NCBI RefSeq assembly: GCF_002251945.1
Contig: NZ_NDHW01000159.1
Location: forward strand, 56,549-120,548
DNA length: 64,000 nt
Reading direction: 5' to 3'
Source: Pseudanabaena sp. SR411
Lineage (GTDB): Bacteria > Cyanobacteriota > Cyanobacteriia > Pseudanabaenales > Pseudanabaenaceae
Positions 52,314 through 61,552 of the stretch are shown here, in pieces; position 1 is the first letter of the stretch, and each line of letters starts with the position of its first letter. The notes beneath the pieces are model-generated. The model worked only from the letters and a program-made list of their open reading frames with translations, ran no database searches and had not been told where the DNA came from. Both the position numbers and the translations under genes were made by a program.

Positions 52314-53276
52314 ATGCTGGCGGAACTTGCGGCAACACTTAGGGAATCTATGGGTATCTTGCACAAGCAGGATATTCAGATTACGGCAAGAGGGCTAGGT
52401 GAGCAATGGAATGATGCAATTCTGTTAGGTGATGACTGTGCGGCAATTCGCGATCGCGATGGCTATTTGTTACTTGCCGCTGAGGGGATGTTACCGCAAT
52501 TGATCGATACTGACCCTTGGTTTGCGGGTTGGTGCGCGGTGATGGTTAATGTTAGTGATATTTACTCAATGGGGGGTGAACCGATCGCTGTTGTCGATAC
52601 CTTGTGGAGTCAATCACCTGACTCTATTTCTGAACTATTAGCAGGAATGAAAGCGGCGGCTATTGCTTATCAAGTGCCAATTGTTGGTGGACATACAAAT
52701 TGCCGTAGTCCATATAACGCCTTATCTGTTGCCATTCTCGGACGTGCTCAGAAGTTGCTCACCAGTTTTAACGCGAAGCCTGACGATATTTTGTTAGCGG
52801 CGATCGATATGCGTGGTCAGTTCCATCCTGATTACCCATTTTGGAATGCTGCAACTCAAGCCGATCCACAACAACTACGCAAGAATTTATCGATCCTGCC
52901 ATATCTTGCTAAATCAGAACTATGTGATACTGCCAAGGACATAAGTATGGGTGGGATTATTGGAACTTTACTAATGCTCACCGAAACTTCTAATTGTGGC
53001 GCAATTCTCGACTTAGATCGAATTCCCTGTCCTGAGAATGTTCCCTTAGAGCGTTGGTTGATTTCTTTCCCTAGCTATGGATTTCTATTAAGCATTCGTC
53101 CTGAAAATGTAGAAGCAGTGCAAGCTCTTTTTCGTGCTCAAAATTTAGTTTGTGCGGTGGTTGGCGAGGTGCAAGCAAAGAACGAAGTGATCTTGCGATC
53201 GCAAGGTGAGTCAACTCTATTTTGGGACTTCTCTCAGCAATCTCTAACAGGATTTAGCGATCGCAAAGATAAATAA
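52314..53276 (+). CDS. Sll0787-family AIR-synthase-like protein
   Basis: 320 residues. LGDDCAAIRDRDGYLLLAAEGM and VNVSDIYSMGGEPIAVVDTLW near residue 75, GGHTNCRSPYNALSVAILGRA near residue 125, and AKDISMGGIIGTLLMLTE near residue 210 follow the AIR-synthase/PurM fold (ATP-dependent ring-forming enzymes). It starts directly after the acetyltransferase stop. It ends the Nit1 cluster. ATP-dependent activation of a pathway intermediate is inferred. Confidence 0.9.
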   Translation: MLAELAATLRESMGILHKQDIQITARGLGEQWNDAILLGDDCAAIRDRDGYLLLAAEGMLPQLIDTDPWFAGWCAVMVNVSDIYSMGGEPIAVVDTLWSQSPDSISELLAGMKAAAIAYQVPIVGGHTNCRSPYNALSVAILGRAQKLLTSFNAKPDDILLAAIDMRGQFHPDYPFWNAATQADPQQLRKNLSILPYLAKSELCDTAKDISMGGIIGTLLMLTETSNCGAILDLDRIPCPENVPLERWLISFPSYGFLLSIRPENVEAVQALFRAQNLVCAVVGEVQAKNEVILRSQGESTLFWDFSQQSLTGFSDRKDK

Positions 53277-53368
53277 TTATTAAGTGATCAGGGTCTAGAC
53301 ACCATAATTAAAGTTTTTCAAGAATAATTTTATTAAACTTTGCCGTTAATCCCTGCTTAGTGAATGAT

Positions 53369-53402
53369 TAGTGTTACGCAGCAAAGCCTCGCACCACTAA
53401 TC
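53369..53402. repeat. Decayed copy of the hairpin at 37433
   Basis: GATTAGTGTTACGC...GC.CG.CACCACTAATC keeps the outer arms GATTAGTG/CACTAATC but the crown has lost pairing. Confidence 0.45.
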
Positions 53403-53428
53403 CAAAAACTCTCTTAACGAGATTAATT

Positions 53429-54103
53429 ATGGAACTTAGCTTATTGATTCTTGCTTACTTTATTGGCTCGATACCAACAGGTTATCTGGTGGGTCGAAGC
53501 GCAGGGCTTGATATTAGAGAACATGGTTCTGGTTCCACGGGAGCCGCCAATGTCTGGCGCACACTGGGTAAAGACAAGGGTTTTTTGGTGTTTGGGATTG
53601 ATTTAATCAAAGGCACAACAACCATCTTACTAATACAATCTATTGGTGAACTCAAAACCACCTCAAGCCCTCTGTTTTTCAACAGTTTTGAGGCAAATAT
53701 CCAGCCTCAAAATGAATGGTTTGTAGTAGGAGCAGCCTTACTAGTGATTTTGGGACATAGTTATTCATGTTGGATTGATTTTAAGGGAGGTAAATCCGTA
53801 GCTACAGGTTTAGGAATTCTATTGGCTTTTAATTGGATTGTAGGATTAGGAGCATTTAGTTTTTGGCTAGCGACGGTCGTCATGTGGCGAACGACATCGA
53901 TTGGTTCTATATTGGCAGCGATCGCCGCCTCAAGTCTCATGCTTTGCACTCATTCGCCCGTCGCTTATAAATTGATGGTGTGTGTCGGCAGTCTCCTCAT
54001 AATTTACCGACATCGCAGCAACCTTGATCGACTATGGCGGGGTACAGAGCTTAAAATCAACTTTTTTGAGAGCGATCGCCATGAAAATATATCCACGGAT
54101 TGA
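53429..54103 (+). CDS. plsY: Glycerol-3-phosphate acyltransferase PlsY
   Basis: 224 residues with five or so TM helices. The three PlsY loops are present: GSIPTGYLVGR at the start, HGSGSTGAANVWRTLGKDKG, and LGHSYSCWIDFKGGKSVATG. It transfers acyl groups from acyl-phosphate to glycerol-3-phosphate in the membrane. The C-terminal tail is longer and more polar than usual and is overlapped by the next gene by 23 bases. A second PlsC-type gene is at 38.8 kb. Confidence 0.92.
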   Translation: MELSLLILAYFIGSIPTGYLVGRSAGLDIREHGSGSTGAANVWRTLGKDKGFLVFGIDLIKGTTTILLIQSIGELKTTSSPLFFNSFEANIQPQNEWFVVGAALLVILGHSYSCWIDFKGGKSVATGLGILLAFNWIVGLGAFSFWLATVVMWRTTSIGSILAAIAASSLMLCTHSPVAYKLMVCVGSLLIIYRHRSNLDRLWRGTELKINFFESDRHENISTD

Positions 54104-55271
54104 GTTAGATATCTCAATTAAGGATTTAAGTATAAGCCTAGTTTCTTCCTTCGCATGGTCTGAAAGAGCAAAAATAATTACTCAGATTCAATCCTATTGG
54201 CATACATCAAAGGAAGTTCTAGTTACACTCTGCGTTAGAACTTCCTTTGATCTACTACTCCAAGCATTATGCTTACCTGCTGGCTCCGAAATTATGATGA
54301 GCGCGGTAAACATAGCTCACATGGAAGAGATTGTCAAAAAGCATCATTGTATTCCTGTTCCCATAGATATTGACTTAGAGACACTTGCACCCTCTTTAGA
54401 AGCGTTCAAAGCTTCTATTTCTAATCAAAGCAGGATATTTGTCGTAGCCCAGTTATTTGGTGCGATCGCACCACTCGATCCTTATGTCGAGATATGCAAG
54501 AGCCATAATATCCTGCTGGTGGAAGACTGCGCTCAAGCATTCGATGGTCTGCGTTATCTTGGACATCCTCATGCTGATATCAGTCTTTTCAGTTTTGGTC
54601 CAATCAAATCCTGTACTGCTTTAGGTGGTTCCGTAACCATCGTTCAAGATCCAAATTTAGCCCAGAAAATGCGAGATATCGAGCAAACCTATCCTGTCAA
54701 GACTGGTTTCTGGTTTGTGACAAGATTACTCAAATATCTCGGACTTAAAGTTCTCTCTACTCCTACGATCTTTGGGATTCTTATCGCTTGTTTAAATTTG
54801 CTGAAATTAGATGCAAATAATTTTATTAGTATGCTAACCCGTGGGTTTGGGAAAGGAGACATCCAGACTCAATTGCGATACCGTCCTCCCAATGGGATGC
54901 TGAGGCTTTTGCTCCATAGACTAGAGCACCTTGATGCAACCTATTACGATCGCCGCAAGCAGTCAGCCATTGTCTTCTTTGATTTATTAAAAAAGACAAG
55001 CTCTAATCTTGGAAGTGGTGTAATGCTGCATTCGTACTGGGTAGTTCCTTTGATGACAGAAAATCCAGAAATGCTAATGCAAACGTTGAGAAAGGCAGGA
55101 TTTGACTCGACTACAGGAACAACTAGTCTGAAATCACTAGCGGAGGAGTCATCATTTGCAACTAAGTTAATGCGTAACATCCTTTACTTACCGATATATC
55201 CTGCTGTCCCATTAGAAGAAGTGGATCGCCTTGCCCAATTAATCAATCTGAATACAACATTGTCCTCATAG
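54081..55271 (+). CDS. DegT/DnrJ-type PLP aminotransferase-like protein
   Basis: 396 residues from ATG 54081, inside the plsY end; GAGAGCGATC precedes it, and an ATG at 54024 is less likely. RTSFDLLLQALCLPAGSEIMM is followed by VVAQLFGAIAPLDPYVEICK and LLVEDCAQAFDGL. The PLP Lys is in SLFSFGPIKSCTALGGSVTI. The fold is that of sugar aminotransferases. The N-terminal and C-terminal regions are atypical, with a hydrophobic stretch at about 225-250 (LGLKVLSTPTIFGILIACLN) that could insert in a membrane. The substrate could be a sugar or lipid-linked amine precursor; the overlap with plsY hints at a membrane lipid. Confidence 0.78.
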   Translation: MKIYPRIELDISIKDLSISLVSSFAWSERAKIITQIQSYWHTSKEVLVTLCVRTSFDLLLQALCLPAGSEIMMSAVNIAHMEEIVKKHHCIPVPIDIDLETLAPSLEAFKASISNQSRIFVVAQLFGAIAPLDPYVEICKSHNILLVEDCAQAFDGLRYLGHPHADISLFSFGPIKSCTALGGSVTIVQDPNLAQKMRDIEQTYPVKTGFWFVTRLLKYLGLKVLSTPTIFGILIACLNLLKLDANNFISMLTRGFGKGDIQTQLRYRPPNGMLRLLLHRLEHLDATYYDRRKQSAIVFFDLLKKTSSNLGSGVMLHSYWVVPLMTENPEMLMQTLRKAGFDSTTGTTSLKSLAEESSFATKLMRNILYLPIYPAVPLEEVDRLAQLINLNTTLSS

Positions 55272-55312
55272 TCCTCATATGGCTAGCGATCGCTAGACAG
55301 CTATAGCAACGT

Positions 55313-55375
55313 AATATAAACCCAGAAGATGAGTGGCGGCGCTTCGCGCCGCCACTCATCTTCTGGGTTTATATT
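55313..55375. repeat. 30-bp-stem perfect hairpin, GGCGC-TTC family
   Basis: Arms 55313-55342 and 55346-55375 pair without mismatch around TTC. The stem AAACCCAGAAGATGAG is related to those at 41071 and 61501, with different inner bases that stay complementary. It also serves as terminator after the aminotransferase gene. Confidence 0.85.
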
Positions 55376-55548
55376 GCGATAGTAATTGAATCGACTAGTC
55401 TAAGCACACCTGTAGCTCTTGAATGAGGATTGCTTTTCCATTAACAAATTGATTTGACTTGATGCAGAAATTACTGCAACACACTCTCAATTCGATTGCG
55501 ATTAAAATTGAGAAACAACGCAAACTTATCCACAAATAATTTAAAACT

Positions 55549-56217
55549 ATGGCATTTGAGTTTGACCATCTGTTTGTCTGTACTGATATTGGAGCCAGTG
55601 AAGCTGAATTATTATTATCATTCGGACTATTAGAAGGTTCTTCTAATAAGCATATTGGGCAAGGCACAGTCAATCGTCGATTCTTCTTTCATAATGCCAT
55701 GTTGGAATTATTATGGGTTGACAATCCTGAAGAAGCACAATCAGCAGATATCTGTCGCACTCGTCTTTGGGAACGTTGGAGCAATCGGAAAGATACCTGT
55801 CCATTTGGAATTTGCCTGCGTCCATCAGCAAGTAATAATAACATCGCAGCATTTTCGAGTTGGGCATATCGTCCCCCCTATTTGCCAGAAACTATGAGTA
55901 TTGCAGTTGGCACAAATAGTGATGTACTGACTGAGCCAATGCTTTTCCAGACTCCCTTTGGCAAGCGTCCAGACAAATACTCTGCGGAGAAATCTCAACC
56001 TTTAGAACATCGTGTGGGTTTGCGCGAGATAACTCGTGTGGAATTAATCTATCCAGATGCAAATAATCCATCTCCAGAACTTCAATCCGTAATTGACACC
56101 AATCAGATCAAGGTGCGTGTTGGAGAAACCTACTTTGTAGAACTTGGTTTTGATGGAGAGTTGCAGGGAAATCGAGTCGATTTTTGCCCCAAATTACCTT
56201 TAACTCTATGTTGGTAA
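55549..56217 (+). CDS. VOC/glyoxalase-like protein
   Basis: 222 residues. FEFDHLFVCTDIGASEAELLLSFGLLEG opens with the metal-binding His (FDHLFV) and beta-alpha-beta-beta-beta pattern. GTVNRRFFFHNAMLELLWVDNP follows with the Glu ligand. The second half (about 110-222: ITRVELIYPD, FVELGFDGE) is another VOC module. Such proteins can be dioxygenases, isomerases or resistance proteins; the substrate is unknown. It is 62 bp before the OsmC-type gene. Confidence 0.8.
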   Translation: MAFEFDHLFVCTDIGASEAELLLSFGLLEGSSNKHIGQGTVNRRFFFHNAMLELLWVDNPEEAQSADICRTRLWERWSNRKDTCPFGICLRPSASNNNIAAFSSWAYRPPYLPETMSIAVGTNSDVLTEPMLFQTPFGKRPDKYSAEKSQPLEHRVGLREITRVELIYPDANNPSPELQSVIDTNQIKVRVGETYFVELGFDGELQGNRVDFCPKLPLTLCW

Positions 56218-56279
56218 ATTATTGGTTCGTGACTTCGCTCTGCATCAATAATATATTCACTTAATAACTAAAAATCAAA

Positions 56280-56747
56280 ATGTCTGAATATACTGCCACT
56301 ATCTGCTGGGAAAATCGCCAAGCAAAGTTTACAGACAACAGGTACAGCCGAGAACATACTTGGAAATTTGATGGAGGAGTTGAAATTCCTGCTTCTTCTT
56401 CACCTCATGTTGTGCCAGTACCATACTCCAATCCTAACTGTATCGATCCTGAAGAAGCTTTTATAGCCGCATTATCCAGTTGTCACATGCTTTGGTTTCT
56501 TTCCATTGCCGCCCAGAACAAATTTGTTGTTAAGAGTTATAGCGATCGCGCAATTGGCATCATGGACAAAAATGACTATGGAAATCTCGCTATGACAACC
56601 GTGCGACTATTTCCAAAAGTAGTTTTTACAGGAAATCACTTACCAACAGAGGAACAAATCGAGAATATGCATGATCAAGCCCATCACGCCTGTTTTCTCG
56701 CTAATTCCGTAAAAACACACATTACGATTACATCTATCCCCGCATAA
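56280..56747 (+). CDS. OsmC-family peroxide reductase-like protein
   Basis: 155 residues. Two redox Cys: NPNCIDPEEAFIAALSSCHMLWFLSIA gives Cys-Ser-Ser-Cys-type context (SSCHML), and the second is HACFLANSVK near the end. The beta-rich N-terminal half and the long central helix match OsmC/Ohr. Such proteins reduce organic hydroperoxides. Together with the VOC gene upstream and the MAPEG and LuxR genes nearby, a detoxification group is suggested. Confidence 0.9.
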   Translation: MSEYTATICWENRQAKFTDNRYSREHTWKFDGGVEIPASSSPHVVPVPYSNPNCIDPEEAFIAALSSCHMLWFLSIAAQNKFVVKSYSDRAIGIMDKNDYGNLAMTTVRLFPKVVFTGNHLPTEEQIENMHDQAHHACFLANSVKTHITITSIPA

Positions 56748-56751
56748 TACC

Positions 56752-56834
56752 AAAACACGAAATGGATTAGGCATTTCGTGTTTTTAAAACCCAAGAGAGA
56801 ATTTTGGCACGAAGTGCTAAAACTCTCTCTTAGG
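56752..56834. terminator. Back-to-back terminators between OsmC and LuxR-type genes
   Basis: The first hairpin is AAAACACGAAATG / CATTTCGTGTTTT (56752-56784), with a T tail for the + strand. The second is an imperfect stem AGAGAGA..TTTT / AAAA..TCTCTCT (56791-56834) for the convergent minus-strand gene. Confidence 0.8.
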
Positions 56835-56838
56835 TTTA

Positions 56839-57498
56839 TTATTTTGTAGAAAGTTGTCCAACCATCTCTGCCCGCGATGACACCTCAAGCTTACGGAACA
56901 TTCGCTTCAAGGCTTGCTTTACCGAATTTTCTGTAATCCAAAGCTCAATCCCTATTTGGGCATTTGTTCGACCAAGAGCAACCAGTTCCGCTATTTGTAA
57001 CTCGCGAGGTGTTAAGAGATCGCTTCTCAGAGACTGATGCTGCAAACTATTGGTTGCGATCCAAGCTGATAAGTGCAAACAGATTGCGCTCAAATCAGCT
57101 AAGTTTTGCATATCAAAGCTAGTCATGGACTTCTCACGGGTACAGCCGACTACGCCCACTAATTGACCACTATTGACAATGGGACCTGCCATAACATGCC
57201 TATGATCGGGACGGGGACAAATTAATGACCAGACTTTGGGTGTTACAACTAAACCTTCATGGACAGGAGAATGTCGCTCGACGAGATAACGGGCAATGGG
57301 ATTATGATCGACCGATAGCGCCACATTCAATATTTTCTGAAAATCACGATTGCCCAAATGTAATTGGTCAAAGAAAAAAATCGCCGATCGCGTAGCTGCA
57401 AAATATTCACCAATAGTCGGTGCAACCTGCGATCGTAAATTGTGTCGCTCCTGCGAATGGCTGATTGATTCAAAGATTAGCTTTAAGGGACTTGTCAT
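56839..57498 (-). CDS. LuxR/GerE-type transcriptional regulator with GAF-like sensor
   Basis: 219 residues from ATG 57498 (TTG 57504 also possible). The N-terminal part (about 20-140) is GAF-like: PTIGEYFAATRSAIFFFDQL, then PIVNSGQLVGVVGCTREKSM. The C-terminal HTH is LTPRELQIAELVALGRTNAQ and VKQALKRMFRKLEVSSRAEM, with the LuxR signature. It is divergent from the MAPEG gene by 105 bp and convergent with OsmC, and could regulate either. The inducer is unknown. Confidence 0.88.
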   Translation of the reverse strand: MTSPLKLIFESISHSQERHNLRSQVAPTIGEYFAATRSAIFFFDQLHLGNRDFQKILNVALSVDHNPIARYLVERHSPVHEGLVVTPKVWSLICPRPDHRHVMAGPIVNSGQLVGVVGCTREKSMTSFDMQNLADLSAICLHLSAWIATNSLQHQSLRSDLLTPRELQIAELVALGRTNAQIGIELWITENSVKQALKRMFRKLEVSSRAEMVGQLSTK

Positions 57499-57603
57499 AA
57501 CCAAATTGTTGAACGAAGTGTACCCGATCGAGGTCTAGAGAAATTAATGCATTCAACTTAATATTACTCTCGTTCTCCCTAACGGATTGAAATAAGCGTA
57601 ACA

Positions 57604-58029
57604 ATGACACAGGAAGATATCTTCAGCCCCTTCTTTGCAACCATGTTCCTTACAATTTTAGTGTGGGTGTACATGTATATTCGCCGCATTAATTTTATTG
57701 TGAATAGAAAGCTGACTCCCAAAGAGCTTACACCAATTGCCCTCGCTCAGTTATCTCCTCCAGCAGTATCCAATCCATCAGATAATCTCAAAAATTTATT
57801 TGAGATTCCAATCATTTTTTATGTCCTTGTCTTCTATCTCTTCATCACCAAACAGGTAGATTCAATATATATAAACTCGGCATGGATTTTCTTTGGGTTT
57901 CGCACCTTGCACAGCCTTGTCCACTGTACATTCAATCTAATTATGCTGCGATTTTATCTCTATTTGATTTCCGCGATCGCCCTATGGTTTATGACAATTC
58001 GTGCAGCTCTAATGTACTTTAACTCCTAA
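57604..58029 (+). CDS. MAPEG-family membrane protein
   Basis: 141 residues, four TM helices. NLKNLFEIPIIFYVLVFYLF is the MAPEG signature (about 62-81, with Asn-Leu-x-Glu-Pro-like), followed by AWIFFGFRTLHSLVHCTFNL with the Arg/His residues. The family includes microsomal glutathione transferases. Role and substrate here are unknown. It is close to the OsmC-LuxR group and probably part of a peroxide/electrophile response. Confidence 0.85.
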   Translation: MTQEDIFSPFFATMFLTILVWVYMYIRRINFIVNRKLTPKELTPIALAQLSPPAVSNPSDNLKNLFEIPIIFYVLVFYLFITKQVDSIYINSAWIFFGFRTLHSLVHCTFNLIMLRFYLYLISAIALWFMTIRAALMYFNS

Positions 58030-58179
58030 ATCCACTGACATTCAGTTAGCCTTGAGACCATCTCATAAATTAGCACCATACAAAATTATGGGTGAATTTC
58101 GCTCTACTTTACTTTGGTAAGCGACTGTTTTATCGTTGAAGCTAGACAAAGTTTAAATTCGTAGGAGTAAAGCCGCATC

Positions 58180-58917
58180 GTGCTTGATTTAAAAGGAAAG
58201 ATAGCTTTAATCACTGGTGCATCGCGAGGCATTGGTGCGGCTGTTGCTCAACAGTTGGCTGAGCGGGGAGCCGATATCATCATCAACTACCGCAGCAAAG
58301 CGCATCGTGCCGAGGAAATTGCCGCGAATGTGATGGCAACTGGACAACGCGCAGTTCTCGCACAGGCAGATATCACCCAAGAAGAGGAAGTTGGCAAAAT
58401 GATGCAGAACATTGCTACTGACTTGACGAAGCTGGACTTATTAGTACTGAATGCCAGTGGTGGTATGGAAAAGGATAAATCCGCAGATTATGCGATGGAT
58501 CTTAACCTCAAGGCACAAGAGCGATTAGCCGATCTAGCTGTTCCCTTAATGAAAGATGGTGGGCGAATTGTATTTGTGACTAGTCACTTAGCACATTTTT
58601 ATGGAAAAAAGCCTGTAAGTGCCATCTACGAAAACGTTGCCGCCAGTAAATATGCAGGTGAACAGTCGCTGCGCGATCGCATTCCCCAACTCACTGACAA
58701 AGGAATTAGCTTAGTGATCGTTAGTGGAGATTTAATCGAAGGTACGATCACGCCAAAACTAATGGAACGCGCAAATCGAGGATTTATCAATGAACGGCGG
58801 GAACAAGCAGGCACATTGCCAACCGTTGCCGATTTTGCAAAAGCGATCGCTGATGCTTGTGCAAATACCAGTCTCAGCAGTGGAGAGACCATATTTGTAG
58901 GAAGTACGGAATGGTAA
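58180..58917 (+). CDS. SDR-family oxidoreductase with atypical active site
   Basis: 245 residues, GTG start at 58180. The Rossmann loop GASRGIGAAVAQQLAERGADI binds NAD(P). SHLAHFYG gives the catalytic Ser. The usual Y-x3-K is missing: the Lys sits in NVAASKYAGEQSL with Val four residues before it, and the only nearby Tyr (IYENVAASK) is seven residues before the Lys. A related pattern (Y-E-x-V-A-x-S-K) is typical of a little-studied SDR subfamily. The C-terminal VVSGDLIEGTITPKLMER is that family's substrate loop. Substrate unknown. Confidence 0.87.
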   Translation: MLDLKGKIALITGASRGIGAAVAQQLAERGADIIINYRSKAHRAEEIAANVMATGQRAVLAQADITQEEEVGKMMQNIATDLTKLDLLVLNASGGMEKDKSADYAMDLNLKAQERLADLAVPLMKDGGRIVFVTSHLAHFYGKKPVSAIYENVAASKYAGEQSLRDRIPQLTDKGISLVIVSGDLIEGTITPKLMERANRGFINERREQAGTLPTVADFAKAIADACANTSLSSGETIFVGSTEW

Positions 58918-58924
58918 TTAGAAG

Positions 58925-58951
58925 CAAAGGGGGCGCTAAGCACCCCCTTTG
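58925..58951. terminator. Hairpin between SDR and pheT
   Basis: CAAAGGGGG / CCCCCTTTG around CGCTAAGCA, between convergent genes. There is no T run on either side, so it is a weak bidirectional terminator. Confidence 0.6.
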
Positions 58952-58959
58952 TAAAAAAA

Positions 58960-61368
58960 CTAACTTCTCAACGTTGCTTGGAACTTCTCTTCGAGTAAAT
59001 CGCGTACTTTCTGATGAACGGGGTTAATGTCGGCATCAGTTAGAGTGCGATCGCTGGCTCGATAAACTAGTCTAAAGGCAAGACTACGCGAACCTTCGGG
59101 AACACCTTTACCAATATATTGATCGAAGAGCGTTACGGAATCGAGCAACTCGCCGCCCACATGGGTAATCGATCGCTGAATATCGGCAACCGTGAACTTC
59201 AATGGTGCAAAGAAGGCAATATCGCGATCGCTACTGGGATAGGTCGAGAATGACTGAAAAGTAGGAATCGACTTTTTCATCATTGCATCGAGCAAAGTAT
59301 AGAAATCTAGCTCAAAGGCATAAATCTCATCAGGAAGTTCCTTCTCAGAACGTAACTGGGGATGTAACTGACCAAAAGTACCGAGGCGTTCACCAGAAAT
59401 CCAGAGCGAAGCAGTACGTCCAGGGTGTAATCGCTCATCCTTTTGATCAGGTTGGTATTCCACAGTTACCGAGAGATTGTGGAATACGGAATCGAGCAGC
59501 CCTTTGGCTTCATAGAAATTCAAAGGCTTAGAATCATGCTGCCATGCACCCACGGTGGGATCGCCGCCGAAGATACCTGCAATGCGATCAGTTTCATCGC
59601 TACCTGCTTCATCGAGCCAGAATACGCGCCCAATCTCAAATCCATTCAAGATGCCATTACCTTGATTGATATTAAAGGCACAAGCCTCAATCAAATTGGT
59701 GAGCAAGTCGCCGCGCAAAGCACCATACTCGATCGCTACAGGATTATTGATTTTCACCTGATGCGATTCAGTGGGAGGGCATAGGGACATATGCATCACT
59801 TCTGTTAAGCCTACGGCACGGAAGGCAGCCCGAATCATCCGACCACCTTCTTGATCAGCGGAGAGGAATCCAAACTCAGTTCTCGCAGGTAAAGTCTCTA
59901 CAAATTTATCATAGCCATAGATCCGTGCAATCTCTTCCACCAAGTCAATTTCGCGCTCAATGTCAGCATAGCGATAGGGAGGAACGGTGACTTTCCATGT
60001 GGCATAGCTACCTTCTTCGATTGGTTGCTTTTCTAGCTCAAAGGATAAAACCTTGAGAGTCTGCTCAACTTCCGCTTCCGATAGTAAAGCTAGGGCATCA
60101 TCATCTTCGCGATCAACTTCACCTAATACTTGCCAAACTTTAGTCAAGCGTAAGTCAATGGTGCGAATTGCCTTAGAACGCGCATCAACAATGCTCTGTT
60201 CCACAACTTCACCGCCAGCCATCTCCGTAATCATCTGGATTGCTTTTGCCGAAGCCGACTCGATCGCAGCTTGATTAACACCACGTTCATAGCGAGCTGA
60301 GGCTTCGGTGCGTAAGCCCTGAGAGCGTGCCGAACGCCTTGTAGTAACCTGTGTAAATAGCGCCGCTTCTAAAACAATATTGGTAGTTTTGTCGGAAACT
60401 TCGGTTTCGGCTCCACCCATCACCCCTGCGATCGCGATCGGTTTGTCGCCCGATGTAATCAAGAAGTTTTGACTGGTGAGAGTGCGATCAACATCATCAA
60501 GGGTTTTAATTTTTTCGCCAGCCTTGGCAAAGCGCACCCCGATCTTCAGATCTTTCAAAGTATCCGCATCAAAGGCATGGAGAGGCTGTCCCCATTCCAA
60601 CAGAATGTAATTGGTGATATCTACAATATTGTTAATCGAGCGCATTCCCGCCGCTTCCACACGACGCTTTAACCATTCAGGAGATGGAGCAACCTTCACG
60701 CCTTTGATTAAAGTACCGATATAGGCAGGACAGGACTTAGGATCTTCTACGGTCACCCAATTTGCGGCTTTGGGCTGAAAATCTTTAGTTGCTAGGGGTA
60801 ACCGCACCTCTTTGCCTAGCAAAGCGGCGACTTCACGGGCGATCCCCACCACACTCAGGGCATCGGCACGGTTTGCGGTCGAGGTGACATCAAGGATCGC
60901 GTCGTCTAAACCTAGCAATGGACGCACATCTGCGCCGACGGTCACACTTTCAGGAAATTCATGGATGCCACTGGACTCTTTGGCTAGCCCAATCTCAGCT
61001 AGAGAGCAAATCATGCCTTCAGAACGCTCGCCACGCAATTTAGTGGGGCGCAGTTTCAAATCAATTGTCGGTAAATAAGTCCCAATCGTGGCTACTGGCA
61101 CAAATAAGCCCTGTCTAGCATTTGCCGCACCACAGACGATTTGCAAGGGTTCAGGTGCGCCAATATCGACTTTACATACTTGTAATTTGTCAGCGTTGGG
61201 ATGACGCTCGGCTGTGAGGATATGACCAACCACCACGCCCTCAGCCCATGTCCTGCGATCTTCGATTGACTCGACTTCAAAGCCTGCCATAGTCAGTTTT
61301 TCATCTAGCTCTTGGGGCGAGAGATCGCAGTCTACAAGTTCACGGAGCCAATTCAGAGAGATACGCAT
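58960..61368 (-). CDS. pheT: Phenylalanyl-tRNA synthetase beta subunit
   Basis: 802 residues, full length. The tRNA-binding EMAP-like domain (about 40-150: [20 protein letters not shown]) is followed by B3/B4 (about 210-380, [12 protein letters not shown]), B5 (about 410-490, with [26 protein letters not shown]) and the catalytic-like core. The C-terminal FDX-ACB domain reads [20 protein letters not shown] and [13 protein letters not shown]. With PheS (not in this window) it charges tRNA-Phe. It is monocistronic. Confidence 0.98.
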   Translation of the reverse strand: MRISLNWLRELVDCDLSPQELDEKLTMAGFEVESIEDRRTWAEGVVVGHILTAERHPNADKLQVCKVDIGAPEPLQIVCGAANARQGLFVPVATIGTYLPTIDLKLRPTKLRGERSEGMICSLAEIGLAKESSGIHEFPESVTVGADVRPLLGLDDAILDVTSTANRADALSVVGIAREVAALLGKEVRLPLATKDFQPKAANWVTVEDPKSCPAYIGTLIKGVKVAPSPEWLKRRVEAAGMRSINNIVDITNYILLEWGQPLHAFDADTLKDLKIGVRFAKAGEKIKTLDDVDRTLTSQNFLITSGDKPIAIAGVMGGAETEVSDKTTNIVLEAALFTQVTTRRSARSQGLRTEASARYERGVNQAAIESASAKAIQMITEMAGGEVVEQSIVDARSKAIRTIDLRLTKVWQVLGEVDREDDDALALLSEAEVEQTLKVLSFELEKQPIEEGSYATWKVTVPPYRYADIEREIDLVEEIARIYGYDKFVETLPARTEFGFLSADQEGGRMIRAAFRAVGLTEVMHMSLCPPTESHQVKINNPVAIEYGALRGDLLTNLIEACAFNINQGNGILNGFEIGRVFWLDEAGSDETDRIAGIFGGDPTVGAWQHDSKPLNFYEAKGLLDSVFHNLSVTVEYQPDQKDERLHPGRTASLWISGERLGTFGQLHPQLRSEKELPDEIYAFELDFYTLLDAMMKKSIPTFQSFSTYPSSDRDIAFFAPLKFTVADIQRSITHVGGELLDSVTLFDQYIGKGVPEGSRSLAFRLVYRASDRTLTDADINPVHQKVRDLLEEKFQATLRS

Positions 61369-61500
61369 TGGAAAATTATGGAGAAAAGAGTATTAAGAAA
61401 TATTCAGGCTATTGTAGTTTAGCAAAATCCGCACTCCAAACTCATTAAGTGTATGGCATGACGCTATAGCCCTGATTCTAGGCTTGCTGTATCGGCGATC

Positions 61501-61551
61501 AAACCCAAAAGAGAGTAGCGGCGCTTCGCGCCGCTACTCTCTTTTGGGTTT
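61501..61551. repeat. 24-bp-stem perfect hairpin, GGCGC-TTC family
   Basis: Arms 61501-61524 and 61528-61551 around TTC. The stem begins AAACCCAAAAGAGAGTAG and flanks contain GCTATAG, as at 41071 and 55313. It also lies 1 base from the toxin stop and may act as its terminator. Confidence 0.85.
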
Positions 61552-61552
61552 G

